A stretch of DNA of 10,708 nucleotides from an uncultured Clostridia bacterium (lineage in GTDB: Bacteria > Bacillota > Clostridia > Christensenellales > Aristaeellaceae). The position numbers and the translations under genes were made by a program. Location of the stretch: positions 1-10,708 of the forward strand of contig CAMDVP010000090.1 in assembly GCA_945877525.1 (NCBI GenBank), read 5' to 3'. Shown one piece after another: positions 1 through 6,694 of this stretch (positions are counted from its first letter, which is position 1; every line of letters starts with the position of its first letter). The notes under the pieces are model-generated. The model was not told the origin of the DNA and did not search any database. It saw nothing but the letters and a program-made list of their open reading frames with translations.

Positions 1-612
1 AGCAAAGGACACGTTCACCCGCTGGGGGAACAGAGGATTTTGCTCAATGGCGGGGCCAATGTGCGCAAGATCAATGCTGTCCACATCCTCCACAAAGATC
101 ACCACATGGGGATTGCCCATGCTTACGCAGCTGATGGCGCGCTCCTCGCCCTCCAGGAACACCCTCCTGTTTATCACCCGATCGCCGTCCAGCTTCACGG
201 GCACCAGAGCAGGCTCAAACGCAGGCCGTCCCATGTCCACCAGCACGGAGAACACCTCGTCCTCGCGGATGAACAGCTGCGCGCTCTTCACGCCGCTGCC
301 GGTTTCGATGGTCATGCTATCCTTGCGTACCCGACCGGATTCATACAGGTATTTCACCACGCAGCGCATGGCGTTGCCGGACACCGCGCCCTCAGACCCA
401 TCAGCATTGAACATGCGCATTTTCGCGTCGGCCTTCTGGCTGGGGAGAATCAGCACCACGCCGTCGCTGCCCACGCCCGTGCGGCGGTTGGACAGGCGCA
501 CGGCCAGTGATTCGGGGCTCTCCACCGTCTGCTCAAAGCAGTCAAAGTACAGATAGTCATTGCCGGTGCCGCGCATCTTGACAAAGTGAAGCTTCTGCCG
601 CTTCTGGCGCAT
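1..612 (-). other. dapF: DapF (diaminopimelate epimerase) module of the fused carB frame, C-terminal part cut by window edge
   Basis: DapF interconverts LL- and meso-diaminopimelate for lysine and peptidoglycan synthesis, using two cysteines as acid and base. About 198 of the usual 275-280 residues are in view, from K1063 of the fused frame. Seen in order: KMRGTGNDYLYFDCF, GVGSDGVVLI, MRMFNADGSEG, SGNAMRCVVKYLYESG, TIETGSG, VDMGRPAFEP, SMGNPHVVIFVEDV and FPQRVNVSFA. These follow the family order exactly, with one deviation. The residue just before the GN of GNAMRC, which is Cys73 in H. influenzae DapF, is serine (codon TCC at 381-379, residue 1134). The following conserved cysteine (residue 1140) is present. 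The second catalytic cysteine would lie beyond base 1. The ATG at 612 is the only start codon shortly before the DapF fold, so a separate dapF, if made, would start there. Confidence 0.88.
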
Positions 613-3600
613 GTGGTTAATGTCCACCAGCTCCACGTTCTGCTGGCTGTAGCGGCTGGTCAGAGCCTGTGCCAGCGCATTGGCGGTATCGAGGCTTGTG
701 AACAGCGGGATGCCGCGCTCCACAGCCTTGCGGCGCATGCGCACGGATTCCAGGCGGGGGTTGCGTCCCTTGACGGAGGTGGAAATCACATACTGTACCT
801 GATCCATCTCCAGCATCTTTTCCATGGCCTCACGCTTCACCGTGGCGGCATAAAGGCCATGCTCCAGCAGCTCCTTGGCCGTACCGGGGGTCGCAAACAG
901 GTTGAAGCCCAGCTCGGCAAAGCGCCTCGCCACAGCTACTGCCTCCGGCTTGTCCACATCACGCACGGACACCAGCAGCCCGCCCTGATGCTTCATCTTG
1001 TAGCCGGCGGCCACCAGTCCCTTGTAGATGGCCTCCTGCAGGTTGGTGCCGATGCCCAGCACCTCGCCGGTAGACTTCATTTCCGGGCCCAAAAGGGTAT
1101 CCACATCGGCCAGCTTTTCAAAGGAGAAGCATGGCACCTTCACCGCAAAGTACGGGCTCTGGCGGTACAGTCCGGTGCCGTAGCCCATATCCCGCAGCTT
1201 TTCGCCCAGCATGGCCCGCACGGCCAGATCCACCATGGGCACGCCAGTTACCTTGCTGATGTATGGCACGGTGCGGCTGGCCCGGGGATTAGCCTCAATG
1301 ACGTACACCTCGTTGCGGTACACGATATACTGGATATTGATCAGGCCCACCGTGCCCAGTTCCAGGGCAATGAGACGGGTGACCTCAATCAGCCGCTGGT
1401 ACATGGCCCCCGTCAGGTTCCATGCAGGATACACGGCAATGGAGTCGCCGGAGTGGACGCCGGAGCGTTCCACATGCTCCATGATGCCGGGAATCAGCAC
1501 ATCCTCGCCGTCGCAGATGGCGTCGGCCTCCGCCTCAATGCCCATGAGATACTGGTCAATTAGAATGGGATTGGTGATGCCCTGAGACAGGATAATGCGC
1601 ATGTATTCCACAATGTCGCTGTCCTGGTAGGCGATAATCATGTTCTGTCCGCCCAGCACATAGGAGGGACGCACCAGCACGGGATATCCCAGCTCGTTGG
1701 CAGCCCTGAGGGCCTCCTCGGTGGTCATGACCGTGGTGCCGCGGGGGCGCTTGATGCCGTTGCGCTCCATGGCCTCGTCAAAGCGCTCACGATCCTCGGC
1801 CGCGTCAATCATATCTGCGGAGGTGCCCAAAATACGCACGCCGGCGTCCTGCAGGGCGCGAGTCAGCTTGATGGCCGTCTGTCCGCCGAAGGCCGCCACA
1901 ACGCCCACGGGCTTCTCCGTAGCGATCACGCCCAGCACGTCCTCGGGGGTCAGCGGCTCAAAATACAGCCTGTCTGCTGTGTCAAAGTCGGTAGAGACGG
2001 TTTCGGGGTTGTTGTTGATCATCACCACGTCGTATCCGGCCTTTTTCAGCATCCACACGCAGTGTACCGACGCATAGTCGAATTCGATGCCCTGGCCAAT
2101 GCGGATGGGCCCGGAGCCCAGCACCACTACGCAGGGCTTCTTGGGCCGCTGGGCGATGAACTCCTCCGCCTCGTTTTCGTCGTCGTAGGTAGCGTAGAAG
2201 TAGGGCGTTTCAGCCTGGAACTCTGCGGCGCAGGTGTCCACCATCTTGTACACGGGATCGCGGTGCGCAGCCACCTTCTCCCCGCTCAGCCGCTCAATCG
2301 CCTTGTCAGGATAGCCCATCTTTTTGGCCCGCAGGTAGGTGTCCGGGTCGATATTCCCCTGCTCCAGGCGGCGCTCCATGTCCAGCAGATTTTTGAACTT
2401 GTTCAGGAAGAAGTAGTCGATCATGGTGATCTCATGGAGTTTCTCCAGGGAAACGCCACGGCTGATGGCCTCATACACCGCAAACATGCGCTGGTCGGTG
2501 CATTTGCCGATGAGCTCCAGCAGCTCCTCGTCCGAAAGGTCTGCCATGGCCTTCATCCGCAGGGTGTCGCAGCCTATTTCCGCGCCGCGCACAGCCTTCA
2601 TCAGCGCCTGCTCCACGCTCACGCCGATGGACATCACCTCGCCCGTGGCTTTCATCTGGGTACCCAGGGTGCGCTTGCCATAGACGAACTTGTCGAAAGG
2701 CCACTTGGGCACCTTCGCCACGATGTAGTCCACCGCCGGCTCGAAGCCCGCGCAGGTCTTGCCTGTGACAGCGTTCTTCATTTCATCCAGGGTGTAGCCG
2801 ATGGCAATCTGCGCGGCGCACTTGGCGATGGGATAGCCCGTGGCCTTGGAGGCCAGGGCAGAGGAGCGACTCACACGGGGGTTGACCTCAATGACCGCGT
2901 ACTCGAAGGAATCGGGATTGAGGGCGAACTGGCAGTTGCAGCCACCCTCCACCTCCAGGGCGGTGATGATATCCAGCGCGGCGCGGCGGAGCATCTGATA
3001 TTCCCGATCCGCCAGGGTCAGCGCGGGGGCCACCACGATGGAGTCGCCGGTATGCACGCCCACGGGGTCGATATTCTCCATGGAGCACACCGCCACCACG
3101 TTGCCCTTGCTGTCGCGCATGACCTCAAACTCAATTTCCTTCCAGCCGGCAATGCACTTTTCCACCAGAATCTGGGTAATGGGGCTCAGTCGCAGGCCGT
3201 TCTCGGCAATCTCCTTCAACTCGTCCACATTCTGGCAAATGCCGCCGCCGCTGCCGCCCAGGGTGTAGGCCGGACGGACGATGACGGGATAGCCGATCTT
3301 CTCAGCAAATGCCAGCGCGTCCGGGACGTTCTCCACCACCTCGGAGGGAATGCAGGGCTGGTGGATGGACTCCATGGTTTCCTTGAACTTCAGGCGGTCC
3401 TCCGCCTTCTCAATGGTTTCGCACCGGGCGCCCAGCAGCTTCACGCCGTGCTGCTCCAGGAAGCCCTCCTTGGCCAGCTGCATGGACAGCGTCAGGCCGC
3501 TTTGCCCGCCCAGGGTGGAAAGCAGGCTGTCGGGCTTTTCCTTGAGAATGATGCGGCGCAGGGTTTCCAGGGTCAGGGGCTCGATGTAAATCTGGTCGGC

Positions 3601-3780
3601 GGAGGCATGATCGGTCATGATGGTGGCGGGGTTGGGGTTGACCAGCACCACCTCCAGGCCCGCGGCTTTCAGCGCCTTGCAGGCCTGAGAACCGGCATAG
3701 TCAAACTCGGCGGCCTGGCCGATCACAATAGGGCCGGAGCCGATAATCATCACCTTGTGCAGCTCGGGATTCAGCGGCAT
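1..3780 (-). CDS. carB: Carbamoyl-phosphate synthetase large subunit fused in frame to diaminopimelate epimerase (3' end outside window)
   Basis: The CarB part makes carbamoyl phosphate from bicarbonate, two ATP and ammonia channelled from CarA. The 1260 codons in view have no stop. Seen: first synthetase half, residues 1 to about 400, with GSGPIVIGQ at 14-22, an ATP-grasp loop RPAYTLGGSGGG, and metal/ATP ligands E298 and N300 in IEVNPRVSRSS; an oligomerisation region to about 550; second half from GSGPIRIGQ (555) with VRPSYVLGG; an MGS-like allosteric domain from about 930 (LLVSVRDVD, ATPGT, ISTSVKGRN). CarB normally ends near 1060-1070. Here VELVDINHMRQKRQ (1049-1062) runs straight into KLHFVKMRGTGNDY, a DapF N-terminus. 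The ATG at 3780 overlaps the carA stop (GAATGCCGCTGA), so the genes are translationally coupled. Internal initiation at the in-frame ATG 612-610 could also release a free DapF, but only a weak GGTGGA lies 10 bases upstream. CarB identity is certain; the fusion is read directly from the sequence. Confidence 0.93.
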   Translation of the reverse strand, partial: MPLNPELHKVMIIGSGPIVIGQAAEFDYAGSQACKALKAAGLEVVLVNPNPATIMTDHASADQIYIEPLTLETLRRIILKEKPDSLLSTLGGQSGLTLSMQLAKEGFLEQHGVKLLGARCETIEKAEDRLKFKETMESIHQPCIPSEVVENVPDALAFAEKIGYPVIVRPAYTLGGSGGGICQNVDELKEIAENGLRLSPITQILVEKCIAGWKEIEFEVMRDSKGNVVAVCSMENIDPVGVHTGDSIVVAPALTLADREYQMLRRAALDIITALEVEGGCNCQFALNPDSFEYAVIEVNPRVSRSSALASKATGYPIAKCAAQIAIGYTLDEMKNAVTGKTCAGFEPAVDYIVAKVPKWPFDKFVYGKRTLGTQMKATGEVMSIGVSVEQALMKAVRGAEIGCDTLRMKAMADLSDEELLELIGKCTDQRMFAVYEAISRGVSLEKLHEITMIDYFFLNKFKNLLDMERRLEQGNIDPDTYLRAKKMGYPDKAIERLSGEKVAAHRDPVYKMVDTCAAEFQAETPYFYATYDDENEAEEFIAQRPKKPCVVVLGSGPIRIGQGIEFDYASVHCVWMLKKAGYDVVMINNNPETVSTDFDTADRLYFEPLTPEDVLGVIATEKPVGVVAAFGGQTAIKLTRALQDAGVRILGTSADMIDAAEDRERFDEAMERNGIKRPRGTTVMTTEEALRAANELGYPVLVRPSYVLGGQNMIIAYQDSDIVEYMRIILSQGITNPILIDQYLMGIEAEADAICDGEDVLIPGIMEHVERSGVHSGDSIAVYPAWNLTGAMYQRLIEVTRLIALELGTVGLINIQYIVYRNEVYVIEANPRASRTVPYISKVTGVPMVDLAVRAMLGEKLRDMGYGTGLYRQSPYFAVKVPCFSFEKLADVDTLLGPEMKSTGEVLGIGTNLQEAIYKGLVAAGYKMKHQGGLLVSVRDVDKPEAVAVARRFAELGFNLFATPGTAKELLEHGLYAATVKREAMEKMLEMDQVQYVISTSVKGRNPRLESVRMRRKAVERGIPLFTSLDTANALAQALTSRYSQQNVELVDINHMRQKRQKLHFVKMRGTGNDYLYFDCFEQTVESPESLAVRLSNRRTGVGSDGVVLILPSQKADAKMRMFNADGSEGAVSGNAMRCVVKYLYESGRVRKDSMTIETGSGVKSAQLFIREDEVFSVLVDMGRPAFEPALVPVKLDGDRVINRRVFLEGEERAISCVSMGNPHVVIFVEDVDSIDLAHIGPAIEQNPLFPQRVNVSFA

Positions 3781-4859
3781 TCCTTATTCCCTCCCATCAG
3801 TGCAATAAAGCGTTGAAACAGGAAGCGGGTATCCAGCGGCCCGCCGCAGGCTTCGGGGTGGAACTGGACAGAGAAGGCAGGCATGTCCGTATAGTCGATA
3901 CCCTCGCAGGTGCCGTCGTTGCCGTTGACAAAGCGCACCGACGCGTTTTCCGGCAGGGTATCCATATCCACAGCATAGCCGTGGTTCTGGCTGGTAATGT
4001 AGGTCAGCCCGGAGCGCAGGTCGTTGACCGGCTGATTCGCGCCGCGGTGACCGTACTTGAGCTTCACGGTGGATGCTCCCTGACTCAGCGCCAGCAGCTG
4101 GTGTCCCAGGCAGATGCCGAAGGTGGGGATACGGCGGCGGCACAGCTCCCGCAATTCCTGAATCACGCCCACATTGTCCGCAGGGTCGCCGGGGCCGTTG
4201 GAAAGCATCACCCCATCGGGCTGGAGGGCGGCAATCTGCTCCGCCGTGGCATCGGCAGGCACACAGGTCACCGCACAGTCGCGCCTTTCCAGTTCGCGCT
4301 GGATGTTACCCTTCGCGCCGAAATCCCACAGCACTACGTTATACTTGCCCTGTGTTCTGGGCGGCAGCACCTTCCTGCAGGTCACATCCTGAATGGAGGG
4401 GTGAAAGGGCAGCGCCTTCAGCTGCTCAATGGCCGCATCCATGTTTTCGGGCTTTTCGGTCAGAATGGCCGCGTTCATCACGCCGATATTGCGCAGGCGG
4501 CGGGTCAGGGCGCGGGTATCCACGCCGGTCAGGCAGGGAATGCCCTTCTCCGCCAGGTAGTCCTCCAACTTGCCCTCGCAGCGGAAGTTGCAGGGCGCGT
4601 CACACAGTTCCCGCACCACATAGCCGCTCAGGCGGGGCGTAGGGCTTTCCTCATCGGAACGGATTACACCGTAGTTGCCAATGGCGGGAAAGGTCTGGAT
4701 GACGATCTGTCCATCATAGCTGGGATCGGTGATGGTTTCCATATAGCCCACCATGGCCGTGGTAAACACCAGCTCGGCCATGGCGTTTTTTCTTGCGCCA
4801 CGGAGAACGCCCTCGAACAGGCTGCCGTCCTCCAGCAGAAGATAGCCCTTCTGTTCCAT
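3771..4859 (-). CDS. carA: Carbamoyl-phosphate synthetase small (glutaminase) subunit
   Basis: This cytosolic subunit hydrolyses glutamine and passes ammonia to CarB for carbamoyl-phosphate synthesis. The 362 residues match the usual size of 350-380. The N-terminal CPSase small-chain domain contains TDPSYDGQIVIQTFP and IGNYGVI (residues 44-66) and GVDTRALTR (112-120). The class I glutamine amidotransferase domain spans about 174-355, with SNGPGDP (220-226), the nucleophile elbow FGICLGHQ (Cys250) and the catalytic His334/Glu336 in QFHPEACGG. The usual tail of that motif is HPEASPGP, so ACGG is a mild variant; all triad residues are kept. The start is firm: the argF stop TAA is followed at once by GGAGG (4870-4866), six bases from the ATG. 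The end overlaps the carB start by 10 bases. Its place between argF and carB points to arginine synthesis, though the product also feeds pyrimidines. Confidence 0.97.
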   Translation of the reverse strand: MEQKGYLLLEDGSLFEGVLRGARKNAMAELVFTTAMVGYMETITDPSYDGQIVIQTFPAIGNYGVIRSDEESPTPRLSGYVVRELCDAPCNFRCEGKLEDYLAEKGIPCLTGVDTRALTRRLRNIGVMNAAILTEKPENMDAAIEQLKALPFHPSIQDVTCRKVLPPRTQGKYNVVLWDFGAKGNIQRELERRDCAVTCVPADATAEQIAALQPDGVMLSNGPGDPADNVGVIQELRELCRRRIPTFGICLGHQLLALSQGASTVKLKYGHRGANQPVNDLRSGLTYITSQNHGYAVDMDTLPENASVRFVNGNDGTCEGIDYTDMPAFSVQFHPEACGGPLDTRFLFQRFIALMGGNKECR

Positions 4860-4870
4860 GGTTTTCCTCC

Positions 4871-5785
4871 TTATTTCATGCAGGCGACCAGCACAGCCTT
4901 CTGCGCATGGAGCCGGTTTTCCGCCTCGTCGAAAATCTCGTCCGCATGGGCTTCAAACACCTCGGCAGTGATTTCCTCGCCCCGGTGGGCGGGCAGGCAA
5001 TGCTGCACCATGCAGCCGGGATGGGCCGCCTCCAGCAGCGCCGCGTTTACCTGATAGCCCGCGAAGGCCTTTTCCCGCACAGCCTTTTCGCTTTCCTGGC
5101 CCATGGAGGCCCATACGTCGGTAAAGATCACATCCGCGTCCTTCGCGGCTTCCAGAGGCTTGTCCGTCATGAAGAACTGTCCGGGATATTCCTCCGTCAG
5201 CGCCAGCACCCGGGCATCGGGCTGATATGCCTTCGGGCAGGCAATGGACACGTGCATGCCGGTTTTCAGTCCGCCGACAATCAGGCTGTTGGCCATATTG
5301 TTGCCGTCACCGATATAGCACATGTTCAATTCCTCAAGCCGGCCCTTGTGCTCACGGATGGTCATCAGGTCGGCCAGCACCTGGCAGGGATGGCAGAAGT
5401 CCGTCAGACCGTTGATAATCGGAATGGAGCCGTACTGCGCCAGGCTTTCAACCTCCTCCTGGGCGAAGGTGCGGATCATAATGCCGTCCAGATAGCGGCT
5501 AAGCACCCGGGCGGTGTCCTGCACAGGCTCGCCGCGGCCGATTTGCAGGTCGCGGGAGGAGAGAAACAGCGCGTGCCCCCCCAGCTGATACATGCCCGTT
5601 TCAAAGCTCACGCGGGTGCGGGTGGAGGATTTTTCAAAGATCATGCCCAGGGTTTTTCCAGCCAGGTGCGGATGAGGAATACCCGCCTTGTTTTCCGCCT
5701 TGAGACGGTCCGCCAGATCCAGCAGCCCGATGATTTCCGCTCCGGACAGATCCATCAGCTTCAGCAGGTGTTTCACGGTAGCCAT
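4871..5785 (-). CDS. argF: Ornithine carbamoyltransferase
   Basis: This enzyme transfers the carbamoyl group from carbamoyl phosphate to ornithine, giving citrulline for arginine synthesis. It is about 304 residues, normal for the family. Seen (numbering from one codon upstream of this start): the carbamoyl-phosphate loop SSTRTR at 54-59, FETGMYQLGG, IMIRTF near 103-108, HPCQ at 133-136, DVWASMGQE from 224 with the SMG ornithine-binding loop, and HCLPAHRGEEI from 263 with the catalytic cysteine. First gene of the argF-carA-carB operon, so enzyme and substrate source are co-transcribed. The start is uncertain within four codons: GTG 5788, ATG 5785 or GTG 5776. AAAGG lies only two bases before ATG 5785 but at more normal spacing before GTG 5776, which would give the family-like N-terminus (M)KHLLKL. 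An anabolic role is inferred from carAB; a catabolic one would be expected beside arcA/arcC, which are not seen here. Confidence 0.95.
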   Translation of the reverse strand: MATVKHLLKLMDLSGAEIIGLLDLADRLKAENKAGIPHPHLAGKTLGMIFEKSSTRTRVSFETGMYQLGGHALFLSSRDLQIGRGEPVQDTARVLSRYLDGIMIRTFAQEEVESLAQYGSIPIINGLTDFCHPCQVLADLMTIREHKGRLEELNMCYIGDGNNMANSLIVGGLKTGMHVSIACPKAYQPDARVLALTEEYPGQFFMTDKPLEAAKDADVIFTDVWASMGQESEKAVREKAFAGYQVNAALLEAAHPGCMVQHCLPAHRGEEITAEVFEAHADEIFDEAENRLHAQKAVLVACMK

Positions 5786-5847
5786 CACCTTTCATATTGT
5801 GTTCAGCGGATGCGGAAGCCGCGCAAGCTCCCATGCACCCAGTTTCT

Positions 5848-5862
5848 ATTTTATCATAAAAT
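5848..5862. repeat. Perfect 15-base AT-rich palindrome in the divergent promoter
   Basis: ATTTTAT-C-ATAAAAT is an exact inverted repeat with 7-base arms around one base. It overlaps the candidate -10 boxes of both strands. It could be an operator, a shared promoter core, or chance in an AT-rich patch. The length and position are seen; any regulator is unknown. Confidence 0.6.
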
Positions 5863-5889
5863 GATGCCGAAAGAAATTGCCAAATCGGT

Positions 5890-5897
5890 AAAGGAGG
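5890..5897 (+). promoter_or_regulatory. Ribosome binding site fixing the LysM gene start
   Basis: AAAGGAGG lies eight bases before the ATG at 5906. The reading frame stays open far upstream, opposite argF, so this site is what decides the true start. Confidence 0.85.
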
Positions 5898-5905
5898 CTC
5901 CCATC

Positions 5906-6646
5906 ATGGAACAGCAAGGCACCGGACGAATCTGCCCCCGCGGGGCAAGCTACTACCTATGGCGCGAGGGTGATACCCTTGCCGCAGTGGCCCGGGTCAA
6001 CGGCACCACCGTGCAGGCGCTGCGTTTGATCAACCCGGATGTCGACTTTTCCACACTTGCCGTGGGGGATGAAATCTGCATGCCCTCCCGTTCCCTCACC
6101 TGCCAGAGCGGGCAGCCCTACACGGTGCGCCGGGGCGACACCTTCTATACCATCGCCCAGCGCTACGGCATCAGCGACCTGGAGTTGGCCGAGCGCAATC
6201 CGGACGTGTCCCCCACAGACCTGATGGTGGGCGACGTGATCTGCGTCCCCGCGGAATCCAACGGGCAGGGCGGAACAACCACGACCCCCAGCCAGCCCTC
6301 GACCCCAGCCCTCTCCTGCCCTACGGGCTATTCCGCCCATCGCGTACAGCGTGGCCAGACCTATGCCGACCTGCTCATTGACCTAAACGTAAGCTATCAG
6401 GCCCTGCGCAACGCAAATCCTTCCCTGCGCCCCGGCTATCTGGTGGCAGGCACATCCTTCTGCGCGCCGCCGGCAGGATCCCGCACCGCCTGCGTGGGCA
6501 ACCGCACCTATGTGGTGCAGGACGGCGATAACCTAAGCAGCATCGCCCGGCGACTCGGCACCACCAACGGGCGCATGCTCATGCTCAACCCCACCCTGCT
6601 GCCCACAGACTTCTCCCAGGCAGGCACAACCATCTGCATTCCCTGA
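5906..6646 (+). CDS. Four-repeat LysM protein with paired cysteines
   Basis: A 246-residue protein built almost wholly of LysM repeats, which bind N-acetylglucosamine polymers such as peptidoglycan. The repeats span roughly 10-60, 66-115, 138-188 and 196-246. Each has a cysteine just before the repeat and one near its end (EICMP, VICVP, SFCAP, TICIP). The eight cysteines (10/58, 66/113, 138/186, 196/244) pair at spacings of 47-48 and are the only ones in the protein, so one disulfide or metal pair per repeat is plausible. Repeats 2 and 4 keep the YTV/YVV-x2-GD start; repeat 3 (HRVQRGQTYADLL) is the most divergent. A Gly/Thr/Ser/Pro-rich linker (119-135) splits the repeats two and two. There is no signal peptide, membrane segment or catalytic domain. 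Similar signal-less LysM proteins in Clostridia are often linked to spore coat or wall, but that role is only inferred. It is transcribed alone, away from argF. Confidence 0.9.
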   Translation: MEQQGTGRICPRGASYYLWREGDTLAAVARVNGTTVQALRLINPDVDFSTLAVGDEICMPSRSLTCQSGQPYTVRRGDTFYTIAQRYGISDLELAERNPDVSPTDLMVGDVICVPAESNGQGGTTTTPSQPSTPALSCPTGYSAHRVQRGQTYADLLIDLNVSYQALRNANPSLRPGYLVAGTSFCAPPAGSRTACVGNRTYVVQDGDNLSSIARRLGTTNGRMLMLNPTLLPTDFSQAGTTICIP

Positions 6647-6656
6647 GCATGCGATA

Positions 6657-6686
6657 AAAGGGGCCGGCATGATGCCGCGCCCCTTT
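6657..6686. terminator. Bidirectional hairpin terminator between convergent genes
   Basis: AAAGGGGC and CGGC pair with GCCG and GCCCCTTT around a five-base loop (ATGAT), with one bulged C: 12 base pairs. On the minus strand the hairpin is followed by CCCCTTTTATC, and on the plus strand by CCCCTTTGCGCTTATT. It lies 10 bases past the LysM stop and just past the fumarase beta stop, so it can end both transcripts. Confidence 0.8.
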
Positions 6687-6694
6687 GCGCTTAT

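Larger units (their letters stand above)
5786..5905. promoter_or_regulatory. Divergent promoter region between argF and the LysM gene
   Basis: This 120-base gap is the only place from which the arginine operon (minus) and the LysM gene (plus) can both start. It is AT-rich in its middle within GC-rich surroundings. On the minus strand, TATGAT (5858-5853) can serve as a -10 box with TTGGCA (5883-5878) as -35, but the 19-base spacer is long. On the plus strand TATCAT (5852-5857) is the best -10, without a good -35. No convincing ArgR box or riboswitch was recognised in the roughly 60-base argF leader, which can form only a short 6-bp hairpin (GGGAGC/GCTTCC). Promoter positions are inference. Confidence 0.4.

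Noticed and set aside
1636..1650. GGQNM in place of the GGRAM of E. coli in the second CarB ATP-grasp loop
   Set aside because: It removes an arginine known to contact nucleotide in E. coli, but I believe this form occurs in other CarB proteins of Firmicutes and archaea. The rest of the domain is intact, so it is not taken as a defect.
2062..3816. Long plus-strand open frame (about 584 codons) opposite carB, and similar ones at 586-1563 and 3813-5054
   Set aside because: They lie antisense to well-recognised genes, are rich in His/Gly/Leu/Ala runs, have no family motifs or ribosome binding sites, and are typical GC-rich antisense openness.
5634..5834. Small minus-strand frame beginning in the argF leader (ATG 5834), a possible leader peptide
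   Set aside because: It has no good ribosome binding site, runs 150 bases into argF in another frame, and lacks arginine runs or a terminator/antiterminator pair that would suggest attenuation.
4793..5905. Upstream extension of the LysM frame across argF on the plus strand
   Set aside because: The frame is open by chance opposite argF. The AAAGGAGG at 5890-5897 and the first LysM repeat place the real start at 5906.
5786..5905. ArgR box or PyrR/arginine riboswitch in the argF leader
   Set aside because: No TGAATA/TATTCA-type pair and no conserved leader structure could be recognised; only a short weak hairpin is present.
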